Shown: positions 46,953 through 56,942 of the stretch, piece after piece
How positions within the stretch are numbered: position 1 is the first letter of the stretch
How the letters are laid out: each line of letters begins with the position of its first letter
Assembly (NCBI GenBank): GCA_012719175.1
Contig: JAAYAX010000011.1
Coordinates: forward strand, 62,001-126,000
DNA length: 64,000 bases
From: Methanomassiliicoccus sp.
GTDB taxonomy: Archaea > Thermoplasmatota > Thermoplasmata > Methanomassiliicoccales > Methanomassiliicoccaceae
Reading direction: 5' to 3'
Translations under genes and position numbers: made by a program
The notes under the pieces: generated by a model
What the model was told of the DNA's origin: nothing
What the model saw: the letters and a program-made list of their open reading frames with translations, nothing else
Databases searched by the model: none

Positions 46953-48068
46953 ATGACTACTGATGAGACCCCCATATGGGAGGTCATCGAGCAGTTCAAG
47001 GACAAGGTTAAGACCCAGGAGTCCGAGCTCAAGAAGAGGCGCGACAAGATCGAGTCCTTCGAGGCCGAGCTTGACAAGACCCGTAAGGAGCTTGATGCCC
47101 GCGCCGCCAGGCTGGACGCCCACGAGAAGGACATCCAGTCTCGGTTGGCCGACCTGACGCCGCGAGAGAGTGCGGTCCAAGAGCGGGAGGCCAAGGTGGT
47201 GAAGTTCGAGAAGGAGCTGCTCCAGCGCGAGGAGCAGGTCAACACCTTCCGCAACGAGATGGAGAGGAGGCAGCAGGAGCTGACCCGCAGGGAGGAGGGC
47301 ATCGCCGCCCTGTCCGAGCGGAGCGCCAGCTACGAGAGCAACATCCAGGCCATGAGCGAACACATCCGGCAGATGGAGGAAGGCATCCTCAAGGACCAGG
47401 AGAGGTCCCACCAGCTGCTGGACGAGCTGTCCGCCGCGAGGGAGAATCTGTTGGCCAAGGCCAAGGTACTGGCTGATCAGGAGGCCCTGCTGGCCGAGGG
47501 CCGCAAGGTGGTCCTGGAGGAACAGAAGCGTTTCGTCAAGTGGGAAAAGTCGCTCAACCAGCGCGAGCAAGGTTTAGTCCGGAACGCCTCACCCGCCCCT
47601 GCATCGACGTTCGATTCCGAGCCCGAGCCGATCATCGAGGCAGAGCCTGTCGTGGAGAAGGAGCCCGAGCCGGAGCCCGAGCCGATCATCGAGGCAGACA
47701 CTGTCGTGGAGAAGGAGCCCGAGCCGGAGCCCGAGCCGGAGCTTGAGATCCCCGAGGAGAAGGAGGAGGAAGAGCCCACCCCGGTCTTCAAGGCCGAAGA
47801 AGAAGAGGAGGCGCCTACGCCGGTCTTCAAGGCCGAGCCTGAGGAGGAAGAGCCCACCCCGGTCTTCAAGGCCGAGGAGAAGCCTAGCGGCCCTACCTGC
47901 CCTAGCTGCTCCAAGATCATATCCGAGGACGATGCCTCCTGCCCCCACTGCGAGCACGTCATCAAGGCTCCTCCGACGAAGAAAAAGCCATCTGAAAAGA
48001 AGGACGAGGCAGCCGACGATCCCTCGAAAAAACCGGTTTCCATTCGTAAAATAATTCGCCGAAAGTAG
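46953..48068 (+). CDS. Coiled-coil protein with acidic repeats and a C-terminal zinc ribbon
   Basis: 371 residues from ATG 46953 (MTTDETPIWEVIEQFKDKVK), with GGAGG 10 bases upstream. Residues 1-210 are a long coiled coil (KTQESELKKRRDKIESFEAE and following heptads). Residues 215-310 are acidic repeats: PEPIIEAEPVVEKEPEPE twice and EEPTPVFKAE three times. A zinc ribbon CPSCSKIISEDDASCPHC is near 320-335, and the tail is KKPVSIRKIIRRK. No membrane helix. Probably a scaffold; the basic tail is similar to one in the giant surface protein downstream (PLRRIVRRPVEKK). Confidence 0.7.
   Translation: MTTDETPIWEVIEQFKDKVKTQESELKKRRDKIESFEAELDKTRKELDARAARLDAHEKDIQSRLADLTPRESAVQEREAKVVKFEKELLQREEQVNTFRNEMERRQQELTRREEGIAALSERSASYESNIQAMSEHIRQMEEGILKDQERSHQLLDELSAARENLLAKAKVLADQEALLAEGRKVVLEEQKRFVKWEKSLNQREQGLVRNASPAPASTFDSEPEPIIEAEPVVEKEPEPEPEPIIEADTVVEKEPEPEPEPELEIPEEKEEEEPTPVFKAEEEEEAPTPVFKAEPEEEEPTPVFKAEEKPSGPTCPSCSKIISEDDASCPHCEHVIKAPPTKKKPSEKKDEAADDPSKKPVSIRKIIRRK
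47620..47885 (+). repeat. In-gene acidic tandem repeats
   Basis: Two near-identical copies of a roughly 60-base unit encoding PEPIIEA-x-x-VVEKEPEPEP, then three copies encoding EEPTPVFKAE, all in frame inside the coiled-coil gene. Low-complexity coding repeat, not a CRISPR. Confidence 0.7.
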
Positions 48069-48139
48069 GGAGCCAGTCTCTACCCAGGCATGTTTTTTTA
48101 TTTTCCCGTTCGTTTAATTTTTTGTTAATTGTATGCTCA

Positions 48140-48149
48140 GATATAAATA
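48140..48149 (+). promoter_or_regulatory. TATA box for the giant surface protein
   Basis: GATATAAATA sits about 60 bases before the ATG at 48210, giving a leader of about 40 bases. The T-runs at 48090-48125 just before probably terminate the coiled-coil gene. Confidence 0.5.
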
Positions 48150-48209
48150 AACTGACACTTCTGATAGCGACGAATTCCCGAAGTAAAAAACATAGGGATC
48201 GGTGGGTTT

Positions 48210-51200
48210 ATGAAAGGTCGTATTGTCGCCAATCGAGCTGCGAGCATCCTGATCGCGATAGGTCTCCTGATGTCATCATTCGCTGGAGTGGTGATATTGA
48301 TGGTGAGCTCAAACGAGGCCCAGGCCTCTTTGCCTTCTGACTATTCCAATGGGGACCGTATCATCGGTTCCGATTACTCCATTAAAAGTTGGAACATCAC
48401 CTCGACGTACACGATGAACGGCAACCTGACCATTAGGGACGGTGGCGTGGTCACCGTCACCAGCGGAGGTCTGGTGTTCGCCGAGAACATCGGGGGCGAC
48501 AAGACCGCCGGGACCGCCGACGATCGCGTCTACACATTGATAATCGAGGACGGAGGGAAGCTGGTCCTCAACAACTCGACCCTTTCCACCAACCTCAATC
48601 AGCTGAACGCCTTCCCCAGCTTGGCCGTGATGGTGCGCAACGGCGGGACCCTGGAGGCATATGACAGCGTTCTCAGCTTCCCCGGGCACATGATCGTGGA
48701 CGACTCCACCCTCACCATGTGGCGCTCCAGCATCACCGGCAACGACCAGGTGGGCTCCTACTGCAATGAGACCTACTTCCCTGAATCGTCCTTTAGTTAT
48801 GCTCCGGTCCTGCTCTTCATGTCCTCGACCGTGAACATATACGACTCTTCCCTACCCAACATCTACCAGACCCCTGATCCCGATACTCCCTTCCTAAACC
48901 AGATATACACGGGAATGTACGACCACTCCTACTCCTTCGTCGCTGACAACGATAATGGTTCCAGCGGCGCCAGGGAAGCCGCGGACTACTTCCTTTCCAG
49001 GATGCCCTCGGCCAAGGCCAGCAATGATACCACCGGTTCTGACCTGGACTCCCTGCTGCGTTCCGACATGGAGAACTATGCGGTCGCCAACACCAAGACC
49101 ATGTGGCTGGATGGCTTCGACAGCGGCGGACTGGTGTTCAACGCTGCGGACAACGTGCTGGCCACCCTGCATGTCCAGTACTATACCGGTAACACCTTCT
49201 CCAGCGCCTCCAAGGTGCTGTACCAGTACGAGAACGGGGCCGTAGGGTCCACCGCCATGACCTTCAGCAACACCCCTGTCAATCCCGTAACGGGCACAGC
49301 CGATCAGGTGATCGCCAGCGCGTCCCTGCCGTTCATGTCCTCCCTGGACCTCTCCGGTCTGAACATCGGGTTCTACAACAATGGCGGACAGACACTGTAC
49401 ATCAACAAGGTCTGGATAACCTTCGAGATCACCCTGCCCACCTACACCAGCATAACTCTGGCTGGTAACACGCAGTTCACGGCCGTGAACTCCATGATAG
49501 GCGTGGACTTCTCCGACAAGGAGAACCACAACACCATGGTCCTGCGTGACAACTCCATGGCCTACCTGTATGGTGTCAGCATGGATCCCGATTCTGAGAA
49601 GGAGCCAACAATGGTCGCCAACAGGCAGCCTGCGTTCGTGACCGTTGAGAAGACCATCACCTCAATAGTATCGAACAAGACAGCTGTAGTCGATACCACT
49701 GGATCGTCAATTTCCGCTGCGACTGCAAAAGACGCAAGCTACTATAATGTTCCATATGGTACAACACTCAGCTTACAAAATTTCAACACTAGCGGCCTCT
49801 CTGGTCCGATTAGTGGGGCTTCTTTAGTATTCGACTATTCAGCTAACACATACACTGGCTCAAACTATGTCAAATATAGTGTAAATGGTGGAGCTCTAAC
49901 AAACACCAACATCAGAGTGTCACAGACAACCCATGAAATTGCACCTGAGTTTGACCTATACTCTCAAGGTGTAAACTCAATAGCAGATATTGATACAGTA
50001 GTCGTTCAAACTGTTAATAATGGGGCTTCAGGACAATACTTCGCTGTCAACTGTGTTTGGATAAACATTACACTAAGCCCCACGGTCAACATCTACCGCT
50101 GGGCTAACGTCACTGTATCCGACGTCCAGACCCTGCCTGTCAACGGGGCGATCGTAAGCTCTGTGATAGAGAGCTCTGGAGTTAACGCATACTACAACAC
50201 CCCCGCGGGTGTCCAGAACTATCCATCCAGCGAGGTCCTGCTGTACCTGAACAAGAACTCCAACACCTACAACGTCACCGACAACGAGGGCAAGGCTCAG
50301 ATCCCCCTCCTCTCGGAGGTGCTGGACCCTAAGAACCCCAACCCGTACGCTGCGTTCGCCTACGAGATGACCGTTTCGTACGAGAACACCACCGGCGCCC
50401 TGTTCATGAACAGCACCGGAGTTTCCTTCCAGCCATATCCGGACATGACCCCGGAAAACACCTGGAAGCAGATCAACGTGACCCTGCCCAGCCTGGCCCT
50501 GGAGCTTCCGGACCTGGTGGTGCTGCCAATAACGGTCACGCCTCTGACCGCCTACGAGGGCGACAGCGTACAGATATCGGCCACCGTTCACAACCGCGGC
50601 AAGACCACTGCCACCAAGGTGCAAGTGACCATTGTCGGATATGTCGGAGGTACCAACGCGGCCTTCTGGAACAATCAGACGATCGACACCATAGCTATCG
50701 GCTCTGAGAACGATTACACGCTGTCGACGGTCACCTGGAGCAACCTGCCCGCAGGTACACACACGATAAGCGTGTTCATCGACCCTGAGAGGAAGATATC
50801 CGAGGAGAGCAAGACCAACAACGTGATGTCCAAGCAGCTAACGGTCCTGAAGAACCTGGCCGAGCTCAGCGTGACCGCGGCCGACATAAGCTTCAGCCCC
50901 CAGCCCGCCTCGTCCATCGAGACAGTTACTGCCACCATCTACCTGAACAACACCGGTCGGGCCTCCGCTAACAACGTCACCGTTGACCTCTATGCTGGCA
51001 ATGCCCAGTCGGGCGGCCTGTATATCGGTTCCACGGTCCTAACGGTGTCCATGGGCAGCTTCGCCCAGACCACCTACACATGGATGCCATCCCAGATCGG
51101 TACCTACCCCATCTATGTGTATGTGAACTCGAACCACAACGTCGAGGAGTACGATTACGACAACAACATGGCGTACAAGTCCCTCACCGTCAACATAGCT

Positions 51201-54200
51201 AGCACCGGCTCTGACCTGGTGGTCGGCGAGGCCCAGTACCCCACCCTTACCATAACCGGCCCCAACGCCTTCAACTGGGCGTACAATGTGCTGGTCGTCA
51301 ACGACGGTGTGCTGACCATAACCAACACCGCGTTCACCGAGGTGCAGTCGAGCTCCTATCAGCTGAAGATCATCGTCAAGGACGACGCGACCCTCAGGCT
51401 GATGTCAGGCACGTCCCTGAACTCCAATCTGCACATCGACCTCTATCTGATGGACAACGCCAACCTGACGGTGGAAGGTTCCACCATATCGTCGGCGGTG
51501 CACATCCGGGCCGATGGCAACGCCCAGGTCTACATGACCTCGTCCACGGTAGCGGGGGACCTGGTCACTCCGGAGACCTCCTACGCCGAGGTGGTGGCCA
51601 TCGATACCAACTTCGGTCAGTCCTGGTCCTCCTTTGGAGGCCACGCGACCGCATATGTGACAAACATCTCGATCCCGTCCCTCAACCCCAAGGACTCCGC
51701 CACCATCTACCACTACCGCTGGGTAAAGGTCGTGGTGCTGGACGGTACGGGGGAGAGGCTCCCCGGAGCTGACGTCTCCATATACCACCCTGTCAATGGA
51801 GCATACGGGGACGACCAGACCGGTGCCGACGGCTCGATCAACTTCCGCGTGCTGACCGATATACGGACCGCGGGCATGTCCACCTTCGAGGGCTTCCTCG
51901 GCAGTTATTTCGCCAACGCCAGCTACACCTATGGAGGCCAGACGTTCTATGGAATGTACACCATGAACGTGGGCGTCGTCGGCTACTCTGAGCCGGTGAC
52001 CAGGACATCGATGGCGCCGGTGACCATCAGCATCGCCGATGCCCTCCCCGACCTGGACCCGCCCCTCGATCTGACCACGACCACACCATACCACTACCAA
52101 CAGGTGACCGTCAGTACCGAGGTCTCCAACATCGGAGTGGTGGCCGCCCGTGACGTGGACGTGTACTTCTACGAGACCGGTGTCACGTTCTACCACACCA
52201 CGATCGGCTACATCGCTCCCGGTGAGACCGTGTCCGTTTCCACCATATGGACCGCTTCCATCCTAGGGCAGCGGAACATCAGCGTGGCCATCGATCCCTT
52301 CAACCGCATAGCGGAGTTCGACAACACCAACAACGGCAACTACACCCTGGTGTCCGTCCATGGGATACCCGATCTGTACGTGGCCTCTGGCGATGTCGTG
52401 CTCACTCCCTCCTCTCCGATCAGGGACCAGAGCGCGACCATCAAGGCCAAGGTCCATAACAACGGGGACGTCTCCGCCGAGGACGTGAGGGTCAGCTTCT
52501 ACGCGACCGATCCCTCTGGAGGAGTTAGAACCCTACTGTCCGACACCACCCTCAGCTACATAGACGTCAACGACTATGCCGAGGCCTCCATATCCTGGAA
52601 CCCCAGCATGGCCGGGACCTACATACTGGAGGTCGTCATAGACAGGTTGGGAACGATAACCGAGATCTCGGAGGCCAATAACACCTATTCCTTCGAGCAG
52701 AAGGTCCTGAACTTCGCCGACCTCAGGGTCAGCTACGTCGTGTTCGACCCTGCCAGCCCGGTGAGCGTCAACGATGATGTGAGCATCGAAGCCTCGATCA
52801 AGAACATCGGGGACATCGCCGCCACCAACGTGCTGGTCCACTACTATCTGGGCAGCAGCTCCACGGGCACCCTCGTGGACACTGAGGTGATATCCACCAT
52901 AGCTGCCGGACAGACGGTGACGATGACGGGCCACTGGATCGCAAGCATCCCCGATGGGGAGGGCAGCCAGGACGTACAGATCACCGTGCTCGTGAACCCT
53001 GACCTCCCCGGCCGCATAGGCGAGGTCTCCTACACCAACAACGAGGCCGTCATGACCCTCGCGGTCAATGACCAGCGGGCGGACCTGACCTTCGATAACG
53101 ATATGGAGATCACCCGGGCGAACATCGAGGTCACCCATGCCAGCCAGGGTGAGACGGTTAACATCACCGTCACTGCCATGAACATCGGCAGCACCTCCGC
53201 CAGTGCCGTGAAGGTCCTCTTCTATGCTGTGGACGAGGATGGCAACCCAGTGCGGTTCGCCACCGTGACCAAGGACATCGGCATCGGCAAGGAGGTAGTG
53301 GTCAACACCACATGGCTGATCAACCGGGCCATGGGCAACTACACTATCCTCATCACCATCAACGAGGACGGGCTGATCGAGGAGAGCGACCACATCAACA
53401 ACAACATAACCAAGGCCTTCGTCATCGATGCCCCCAACGCCAAGATCGACCTGAACCCCCTGGAGGGTTCAGACTACAAGCCTGGTGAGAGCATCCTGGT
53501 GACCGGCAAGGTCACCAATGAGAACACCAGCGAGGCCATTTCCGGCGTGACCGTCACCGCCTACCTGGTCAAGAACGGACAGATGGTTGGCGAGCCCTTC
53601 ACCGCCAAGACCGGCGCCAAGGGTACCTACACCATATCCCTGTACGTGCCTGACGGTGCCAGCGGCGACTACCAGGTGCACACCTCGGTGACCATCGGCG
53701 ACAAGACCACCAGCACCTTCAAGAACGTCAGCATAAAGGGCGTGACGGAGGGCGGCGTCCCCTGGTACCTGTACCTGGTGATCCTCGCGGTCATCGCCGC
53801 GGCCATCTTATTCTTCTCCGTATGGCTGTACAAGTACGGCCTGGGGAAGATGGTGGAGTGCGGCGAATGCGGCGCTCTGATACCTGAGGCCTCGAAGCGC
53901 TGCCCCAAGTGCGGCGTGGAGTTCGAGGTCGGTACCGCGAAGTGCAGCGAGTGCGCAGCATGGATACCGTCCAACTCCTCCACTTGTCCAGAGTGTGGCG
54001 CCAAGTTCATCAACGAGGCCATCGCGGAGGAGGAGAACGCCTACCTCGCCAAGATGAGGGAGCAGTACGATGCCTACGCCGAGACCTTCCGGGCCGAGGC
54101 CAAGGTGGCCATGGGCAAGAAGTACTCCGACACCAAGTTCACGGAGTGGTGGAAGAAGCAGCCGACCTTCGTCAGCTTCGAGAGCTGGCTGTCCAAGGAG

Positions 54201-54536
54201 GAGGAGAAGCGCAAGTTCAGCGGATCCTCCTGCCCCACCTGCGGAACCCTCAACCCCCGCGGCGCCACCATCTGCCACAAGTGCGGCTCCAACCTGGAGC
54301 AGCCCAAGGCGGAGGAGCCCAAGGCGGAGGAGCTGAAGGTGGACGCGGCGCCGGCACCGGCCGAGGAGGCCAAGACGGAGAAGGCTCCGGCCAAGCCCCT
54401 GAGGCGCATAGTGCGCCGGCCAGTGGAGAAGAAGGCCGTCCCCAAGCTGGAGGACATGAAGCCGGTCGAAGGCCAGGAGGCTCCCCTCGAGGAGAAGCCG
54501 GAGGAGAGTCCCGAGGGGAAGAAGCCTGAGAACTGA
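48210..54536 (+). CDS. Giant CARDB-repeat surface protein with cytosolic zinc ribbons
   Basis: 2108 residues. Signal/anchor helix at 11-32 (ASILIAIGLLMSSFAGVVIL). Residues 45-760 are beta-rich and include two related jelly-roll-like units, around 300-410 and 485-625. CARDB domains begin near 765, 883, 1278, 1386, 1502 and 1624 (for example LPDLVVLPITVTP, IPDLYVASGDVVLTP, FADLRVSYVVFDP), with a beta-helix-like part near 1000-1230. A membrane helix at about 1852-1874 (YLYLVILAVIAAAILFFSVW) is followed by cytosolic zinc ribbons CGECG/CPKCG, CSECA/CPECG and CPTCG/CHKCG, and a Pro/Glu tail. Long extracellular stalk plus cytosolic zinc ribbons suggests an adhesin or sensor tied to a cytosolic partner. 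The DNA at 49660-50085 is AT-rich against GC-rich flanks. Confidence 0.82.
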   Translation: MKGRIVANRAASILIAIGLLMSSFAGVVILMVSSNEAQASLPSDYSNGDRIIGSDYSIKSWNITSTYTMNGNLTIRDGGVVTVTSGGLVFAENIGGDKTAGTADDRVYTLIIEDGGKLVLNNSTLSTNLNQLNAFPSLAVMVRNGGTLEAYDSVLSFPGHMIVDDSTLTMWRSSITGNDQVGSYCNETYFPESSFSYAPVLLFMSSTVNIYDSSLPNIYQTPDPDTPFLNQIYTGMYDHSYSFVADNDNGSSGAREAADYFLSRMPSAKASNDTTGSDLDSLLRSDMENYAVANTKTMWLDGFDSGGLVFNAADNVLATLHVQYYTGNTFSSASKVLYQYENGAVGSTAMTFSNTPVNPVTGTADQVIASASLPFMSSLDLSGLNIGFYNNGGQTLYINKVWITFEITLPTYTSITLAGNTQFTAVNSMIGVDFSDKENHNTMVLRDNSMAYLYGVSMDPDSEKEPTMVANRQPAFVTVEKTITSIVSNKTAVVDTTGSSISAATAKDASYYNVPYGTTLSLQNFNTSGLSGPISGASLVFDYSANTYTGSNYVKYSVNGGALTNTNIRVSQTTHEIAPEFDLYSQGVNSIADIDTVVVQTVNNGASGQYFAVNCVWINITLSPTVNIYRWANVTVSDVQTLPVNGAIVSSVIESSGVNAYYNTPAGVQNYPSSEVLLYLNKNSNTYNVTDNEGKAQIPLLSEVLDPKNPNPYAAFAYEMTVSYENTTGALFMNSTGVSFQPYPDMTPENTWKQINVTLPSLALELPDLVVLPITVTPLTAYEGDSVQISATVHNRGKTTATKVQVTIVGYVGGTNAAFWNNQTIDTIAIGSENDYTLSTVTWSNLPAGTHTISVFIDPERKISEESKTNNVMSKQLTVLKNLAELSVTAADISFSPQPASSIETVTATIYLNNTGRASANNVTVDLYAGNAQSGGLYIGSTVLTVSMGSFAQTTYTWMPSQIGTYPIYVYVNSNHNVEEYDYDNNMAYKSLTVNIASTGSDLVVGEAQYPTLTITGPNAFNWAYNVLVVNDGVLTITNTAFTEVQSSSYQLKIIVKDDATLRLMSGTSLNSNLHIDLYLMDNANLTVEGSTISSAVHIRADGNAQVYMTSSTVAGDLVTPETSYAEVVAIDTNFGQSWSSFGGHATAYVTNISIPSLNPKDSATIYHYRWVKVVVLDGTGERLPGADVSIYHPVNGAYGDDQTGADGSINFRVLTDIRTAGMSTFEGFLGSYFANASYTYGGQTFYGMYTMNVGVVGYSEPVTRTSMAPVTISIADALPDLDPPLDLTTTTPYHYQQVTVSTEVSNIGVVAARDVDVYFYETGVTFYHTTIGYIAPGETVSVSTIWTASILGQRNISVAIDPFNRIAEFDNTNNGNYTLVSVHGIPDLYVASGDVVLTPSSPIRDQSATIKAKVHNNGDVSAEDVRVSFYATDPSGGVRTLLSDTTLSYIDVNDYAEASISWNPSMAGTYILEVVIDRLGTITEISEANNTYSFEQKVLNFADLRVSYVVFDPASPVSVNDDVSIEASIKNIGDIAATNVLVHYYLGSSSTGTLVDTEVISTIAAGQTVTMTGHWIASIPDGEGSQDVQITVLVNPDLPGRIGEVSYTNNEAVMTLAVNDQRADLTFDNDMEITRANIEVTHASQGETVNITVTAMNIGSTSASAVKVLFYAVDEDGNPVRFATVTKDIGIGKEVVVNTTWLINRAMGNYTILITINEDGLIEESDHINNNITKAFVIDAPNAKIDLNPLEGSDYKPGESILVTGKVTNENTSEAISGVTVTAYLVKNGQMVGEPFTAKTGAKGTYTISLYVPDGASGDYQVHTSVTIGDKTTSTFKNVSIKGVTEGGVPWYLYLVILAVIAAAILFFSVWLYKYGLGKMVECGECGALIPEASKRCPKCGVEFEVGTAKCSECAAWIPSNSSTCPECGAKFINEAIAEEENAYLAKMREQYDAYAETFRAEAKVAMGKKYSDTKFTEWWKKQPTFVSFESWLSKEEEKRKFSGSSCPTCGTLNPRGATICHKCGSNLEQPKAEEPKAEELKVDAAPAPAEEAKTEKAPAKPLRRIVRRPVEKKAVPKLEDMKPVEGQEAPLEEKPEESPEGKKPEN

Positions 54537-54642
54537 GGCTAGGCGGAAACCTCTTCCTAAACCTTTCCTTCTTTTATCTTTATCCTATCTGCACCAACTC
54601 GTTATCGCAATCTTTAATCGACACCGGAATAATGTCGGGTGG

Positions 54643-55233
54643 ATGAACACGAGCTGTCCGCAGTGCGGGGGCGGTGTGCCTGACGGTGACAACCTCTGTC
54701 CCTTCTGCGGCGCTTTTCTGGAATCAAGAACAGATGCCGAAGTCGCAGGGGGCAAGGACGCCACCAACCTCAAGACCGAGGTCCTGCGGTGCCAGAACTG
54801 CGGCGTGGTGATGAACGGGGGGGAGAGGTTCTGCGGCCGTTGCGGCTTCCTCGCCGATGATCCATATGTCTGCCAAAGCTGCCAGGCCAAGATCGGCCCG
54901 GAGGACCGGTTCTGCACCAGCTGCGGACGTCTGCTCCGCCCGGACAAGCTGTACCGGTCCCGGTCCCGCCCCATCGCCGCTCTGATCCTGGGACTGGTTC
55001 CCGGATTGTTCTCGATATGGGGGCTGGGGCAGTTCTTCAACCTGTCATTCTACAAAGGAGCGCTGTTCTTCGTCCTGGGGGTGGCACTGCTGCTGGTGGC
55101 GCCCACCGCGCTCATAGTGACAATAAGCGGACTGCACGACCTGGCGGGGATCGCCGTCCTGGGCGCGGTGCTGTGGTGCGCTCTGTGGGTACTGCAGGCG
55201 ATGGACGCGTACTGGGGTGCAGGCGGAGAATAA
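54643..55233 (+). CDS. Triple zinc-ribbon membrane protein
   Basis: 196 residues. Three zinc ribbons: CPQCGGGVPDGDNLCPFCG, CQNCGVVMNGGERFCGRCG and CQSCQAKIGPEDRFCTSCG, then a basic RSRSRP and three hydrophobic helices (AALILGLVPGLFSIWGLGQF, GALFFVLGVALLLVAPTALI, LAGIAVLGAVLWCALWVLQA). The soluble part faces the cytosol. It lies between the giant surface protein, which also has zinc ribbons, and the pilus operon. Function unknown. Confidence 0.78.
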   Translation: MNTSCPQCGGGVPDGDNLCPFCGAFLESRTDAEVAGGKDATNLKTEVLRCQNCGVVMNGGERFCGRCGFLADDPYVCQSCQAKIGPEDRFCTSCGRLLRPDKLYRSRSRPIAALILGLVPGLFSIWGLGQFFNLSFYKGALFFVLGVALLLVAPTALIVTISGLHDLAGIAVLGAVLWCALWVLQAMDAYWGAGGE

Positions 55234-55258
55234 TAAAAGAAAAAAATCAGGGAACGGC

Positions 55259-56941
55259 TCAATCGGCCATCTTTTCCTTGACCTCTTTCATGACCTTCTC
55301 GGGGTCCTTGTAGTACGCGGACACGATCTTGGCCACCTGTCGGTAGTTGTTGACCCCGATCTTCTTCATGTACTCCAGGATCTCGATGCGGCGCCGCACC
55401 TCCCTCTCCATCTCTCGGGGGGACCAGTTGCGCACCGCGCGGACCTTCTCGTAGGTGTAGGAGTGCCCGGAATAGGTGAAGCTGTCGTCCGCGGGGTTCC
55501 ATGTGAACACCGAGTTGGTGATGAGCTCCCCGGTCTCGGGGTCCATGCCCACTATCTCCGTCAACCCCTTGACGCGACGGGTCATCTTCGTCCCCACCTT
55601 CACCTGTCCCTGCAGCAGCACCAGGTTCAGTGCGGTGAGAAGGGCACGGGGCAGATCGATGGGTTCGTTCTCCAGCCTGTGGACCATGGCTTGCACGTCC
55701 TCGGCGTGGAAGGTGGAGTAGGATATGTGGCCGGTGGCCATGGCCTGGAAGACGACGTATGCCTCCTTGCCACGGACCTCACCGACCATCAGGTACTGGG
55801 GTCTCTGCCTCAGCGCGGCGGTGAGGAGGTCGAACATATTGATCGATCCGCTCAAGGCCCCGCTCTTGCCCCCGAACCCCTCCCTGGTCAGGCCAGGGAT
55901 CCAGTTCTCATGGGGAAGGTTCAGCTCCCTGGTGTCCTCGATGCTAACGATCTTCATCTGAGGAGGGATGAACAGCAGGATGGCGTTGAGGGTGGTGGTC
56001 TTCCCCGACGCCGTTCCCCCGCAGACCAGCATGGATGAGCCGAACTCGACGGAGATCCACAGGTATGACATCATCTCCGTGGACATGGTCTTGAACTTCA
56101 GCAGGTCGACGGGGGTGAAGGGGTTGTCCTTGAAACGCCGGATGGTGAACGACGATCCACGCTTGGTGACATGCTTCCCCAGTGTGGCGTTGAGCCTGGA
56201 GCCGTCGGGGATGGTGGCGTCCAGCAGGGGGTTGGCCACCGAGATGTGCTTGCCGCACTTCTGGGCCAGCCACACCACGTAGGCGTCCAGTTCCTGTTCG
56301 TCATCGAAGGTGATGTTGCTCTTTATGCTCCCATACTTGCGGTGGTAGATGTACAGGGGGATGCCCACGCCATCGCAGGACGCGTCCTCGATGCTGGGAT
56401 CGAACATCATGACGTTGATGACCCCGTATCCGGTGAAGTCACGGCGCAGGAAGTACAGGATCCTCTCCTTGGAGATGGGGTTGAGGTTCACGTTGAGCTT
56501 GGACAGCACCCTCTCGGTGGCCTTGTTGAGGATGTCCCTCTTCTGCTCCAGGTCGTTGGTCTCGGCCAGATTGAGGGATATGATGAGGGAGCTCTTCAGG
56601 AGGTCCAATACGTTGTGCTCGTCCTCCGTTAGCATGGGCTCGATGACCTCATATAGGTACTCCCCGGCCACGGTATCGTACTTTATCCTGACGAAGGAGT
56701 ACGGTTCCTCTATGGGTGTGACCTCCACCTCCTCTATGTTGGGGTCGGAGATCTTGGGTATCTCGGTTATGGCCGACGCTTCCGTGGTGGTGCCGGAGGG
56801 CAGCCTGACCCTCATGGGCTTGCTTCGGACCTTCACCAGGAAGGACATATAGCGGGAGGCCACGGAGAGCTTCTCCTTCTTGACCTTATTCTCGTCCTCG
56901 AACAGAGGCTCGATCTCTTCTTGCCGCATCGCTTCGTCCAT
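55259..56941 (-). CDS. Type IV pilus assembly ATPase 2 (TadA/ArlI-like)
   Basis: 560 residues. MRQEEIEPLFEDENKVKKEK, then the secretion ATPase core: VCGGTASGKTTTLNAILLFI (Walker A), QMKIVSIEDTRELNLP (Asp box), RQRPQYLMVGEVRGKEAYV (Walker B) and ATGHISYSTFHAED (His box). Hexameric motor that energises pilin assembly. Last gene of the minus-strand operon; its ATG overlaps the region of the upstream stop (1-base gap). Closely resembles the ATPase at 58885 but clearly distinct in sequence. Confidence 0.92.
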   Translation of the reverse strand: MDEAMRQEEIEPLFEDENKVKKEKLSVASRYMSFLVKVRSKPMRVRLPSGTTTEASAITEIPKISDPNIEEVEVTPIEEPYSFVRIKYDTVAGEYLYEVIEPMLTEDEHNVLDLLKSSLIISLNLAETNDLEQKRDILNKATERVLSKLNVNLNPISKERILYFLRRDFTGYGVINVMMFDPSIEDASCDGVGIPLYIYHRKYGSIKSNITFDDEQELDAYVVWLAQKCGKHISVANPLLDATIPDGSRLNATLGKHVTKRGSSFTIRRFKDNPFTPVDLLKFKTMSTEMMSYLWISVEFGSSMLVCGGTASGKTTTLNAILLFIPPQMKIVSIEDTRELNLPHENWIPGLTREGFGGKSGALSGSINMFDLLTAALRQRPQYLMVGEVRGKEAYVVFQAMATGHISYSTFHAEDVQAMVHRLENEPIDLPRALLTALNLVLLQGQVKVGTKMTRRVKGLTEIVGMDPETGELITNSVFTWNPADDSFTYSGHSYTYEKVRAVRNWSPREMEREVRRRIEILEYMKKIGVNNYRQVAKIVSAYYKDPEKVMKEVKEKMAD

Positions 56942-56942
56942 G

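Noticed and set aside
47620-47885. CRISPR-like tandem repeat
   Set aside because: The repeats are in frame, encode Glu/Pro runs, and have no unique spacers.
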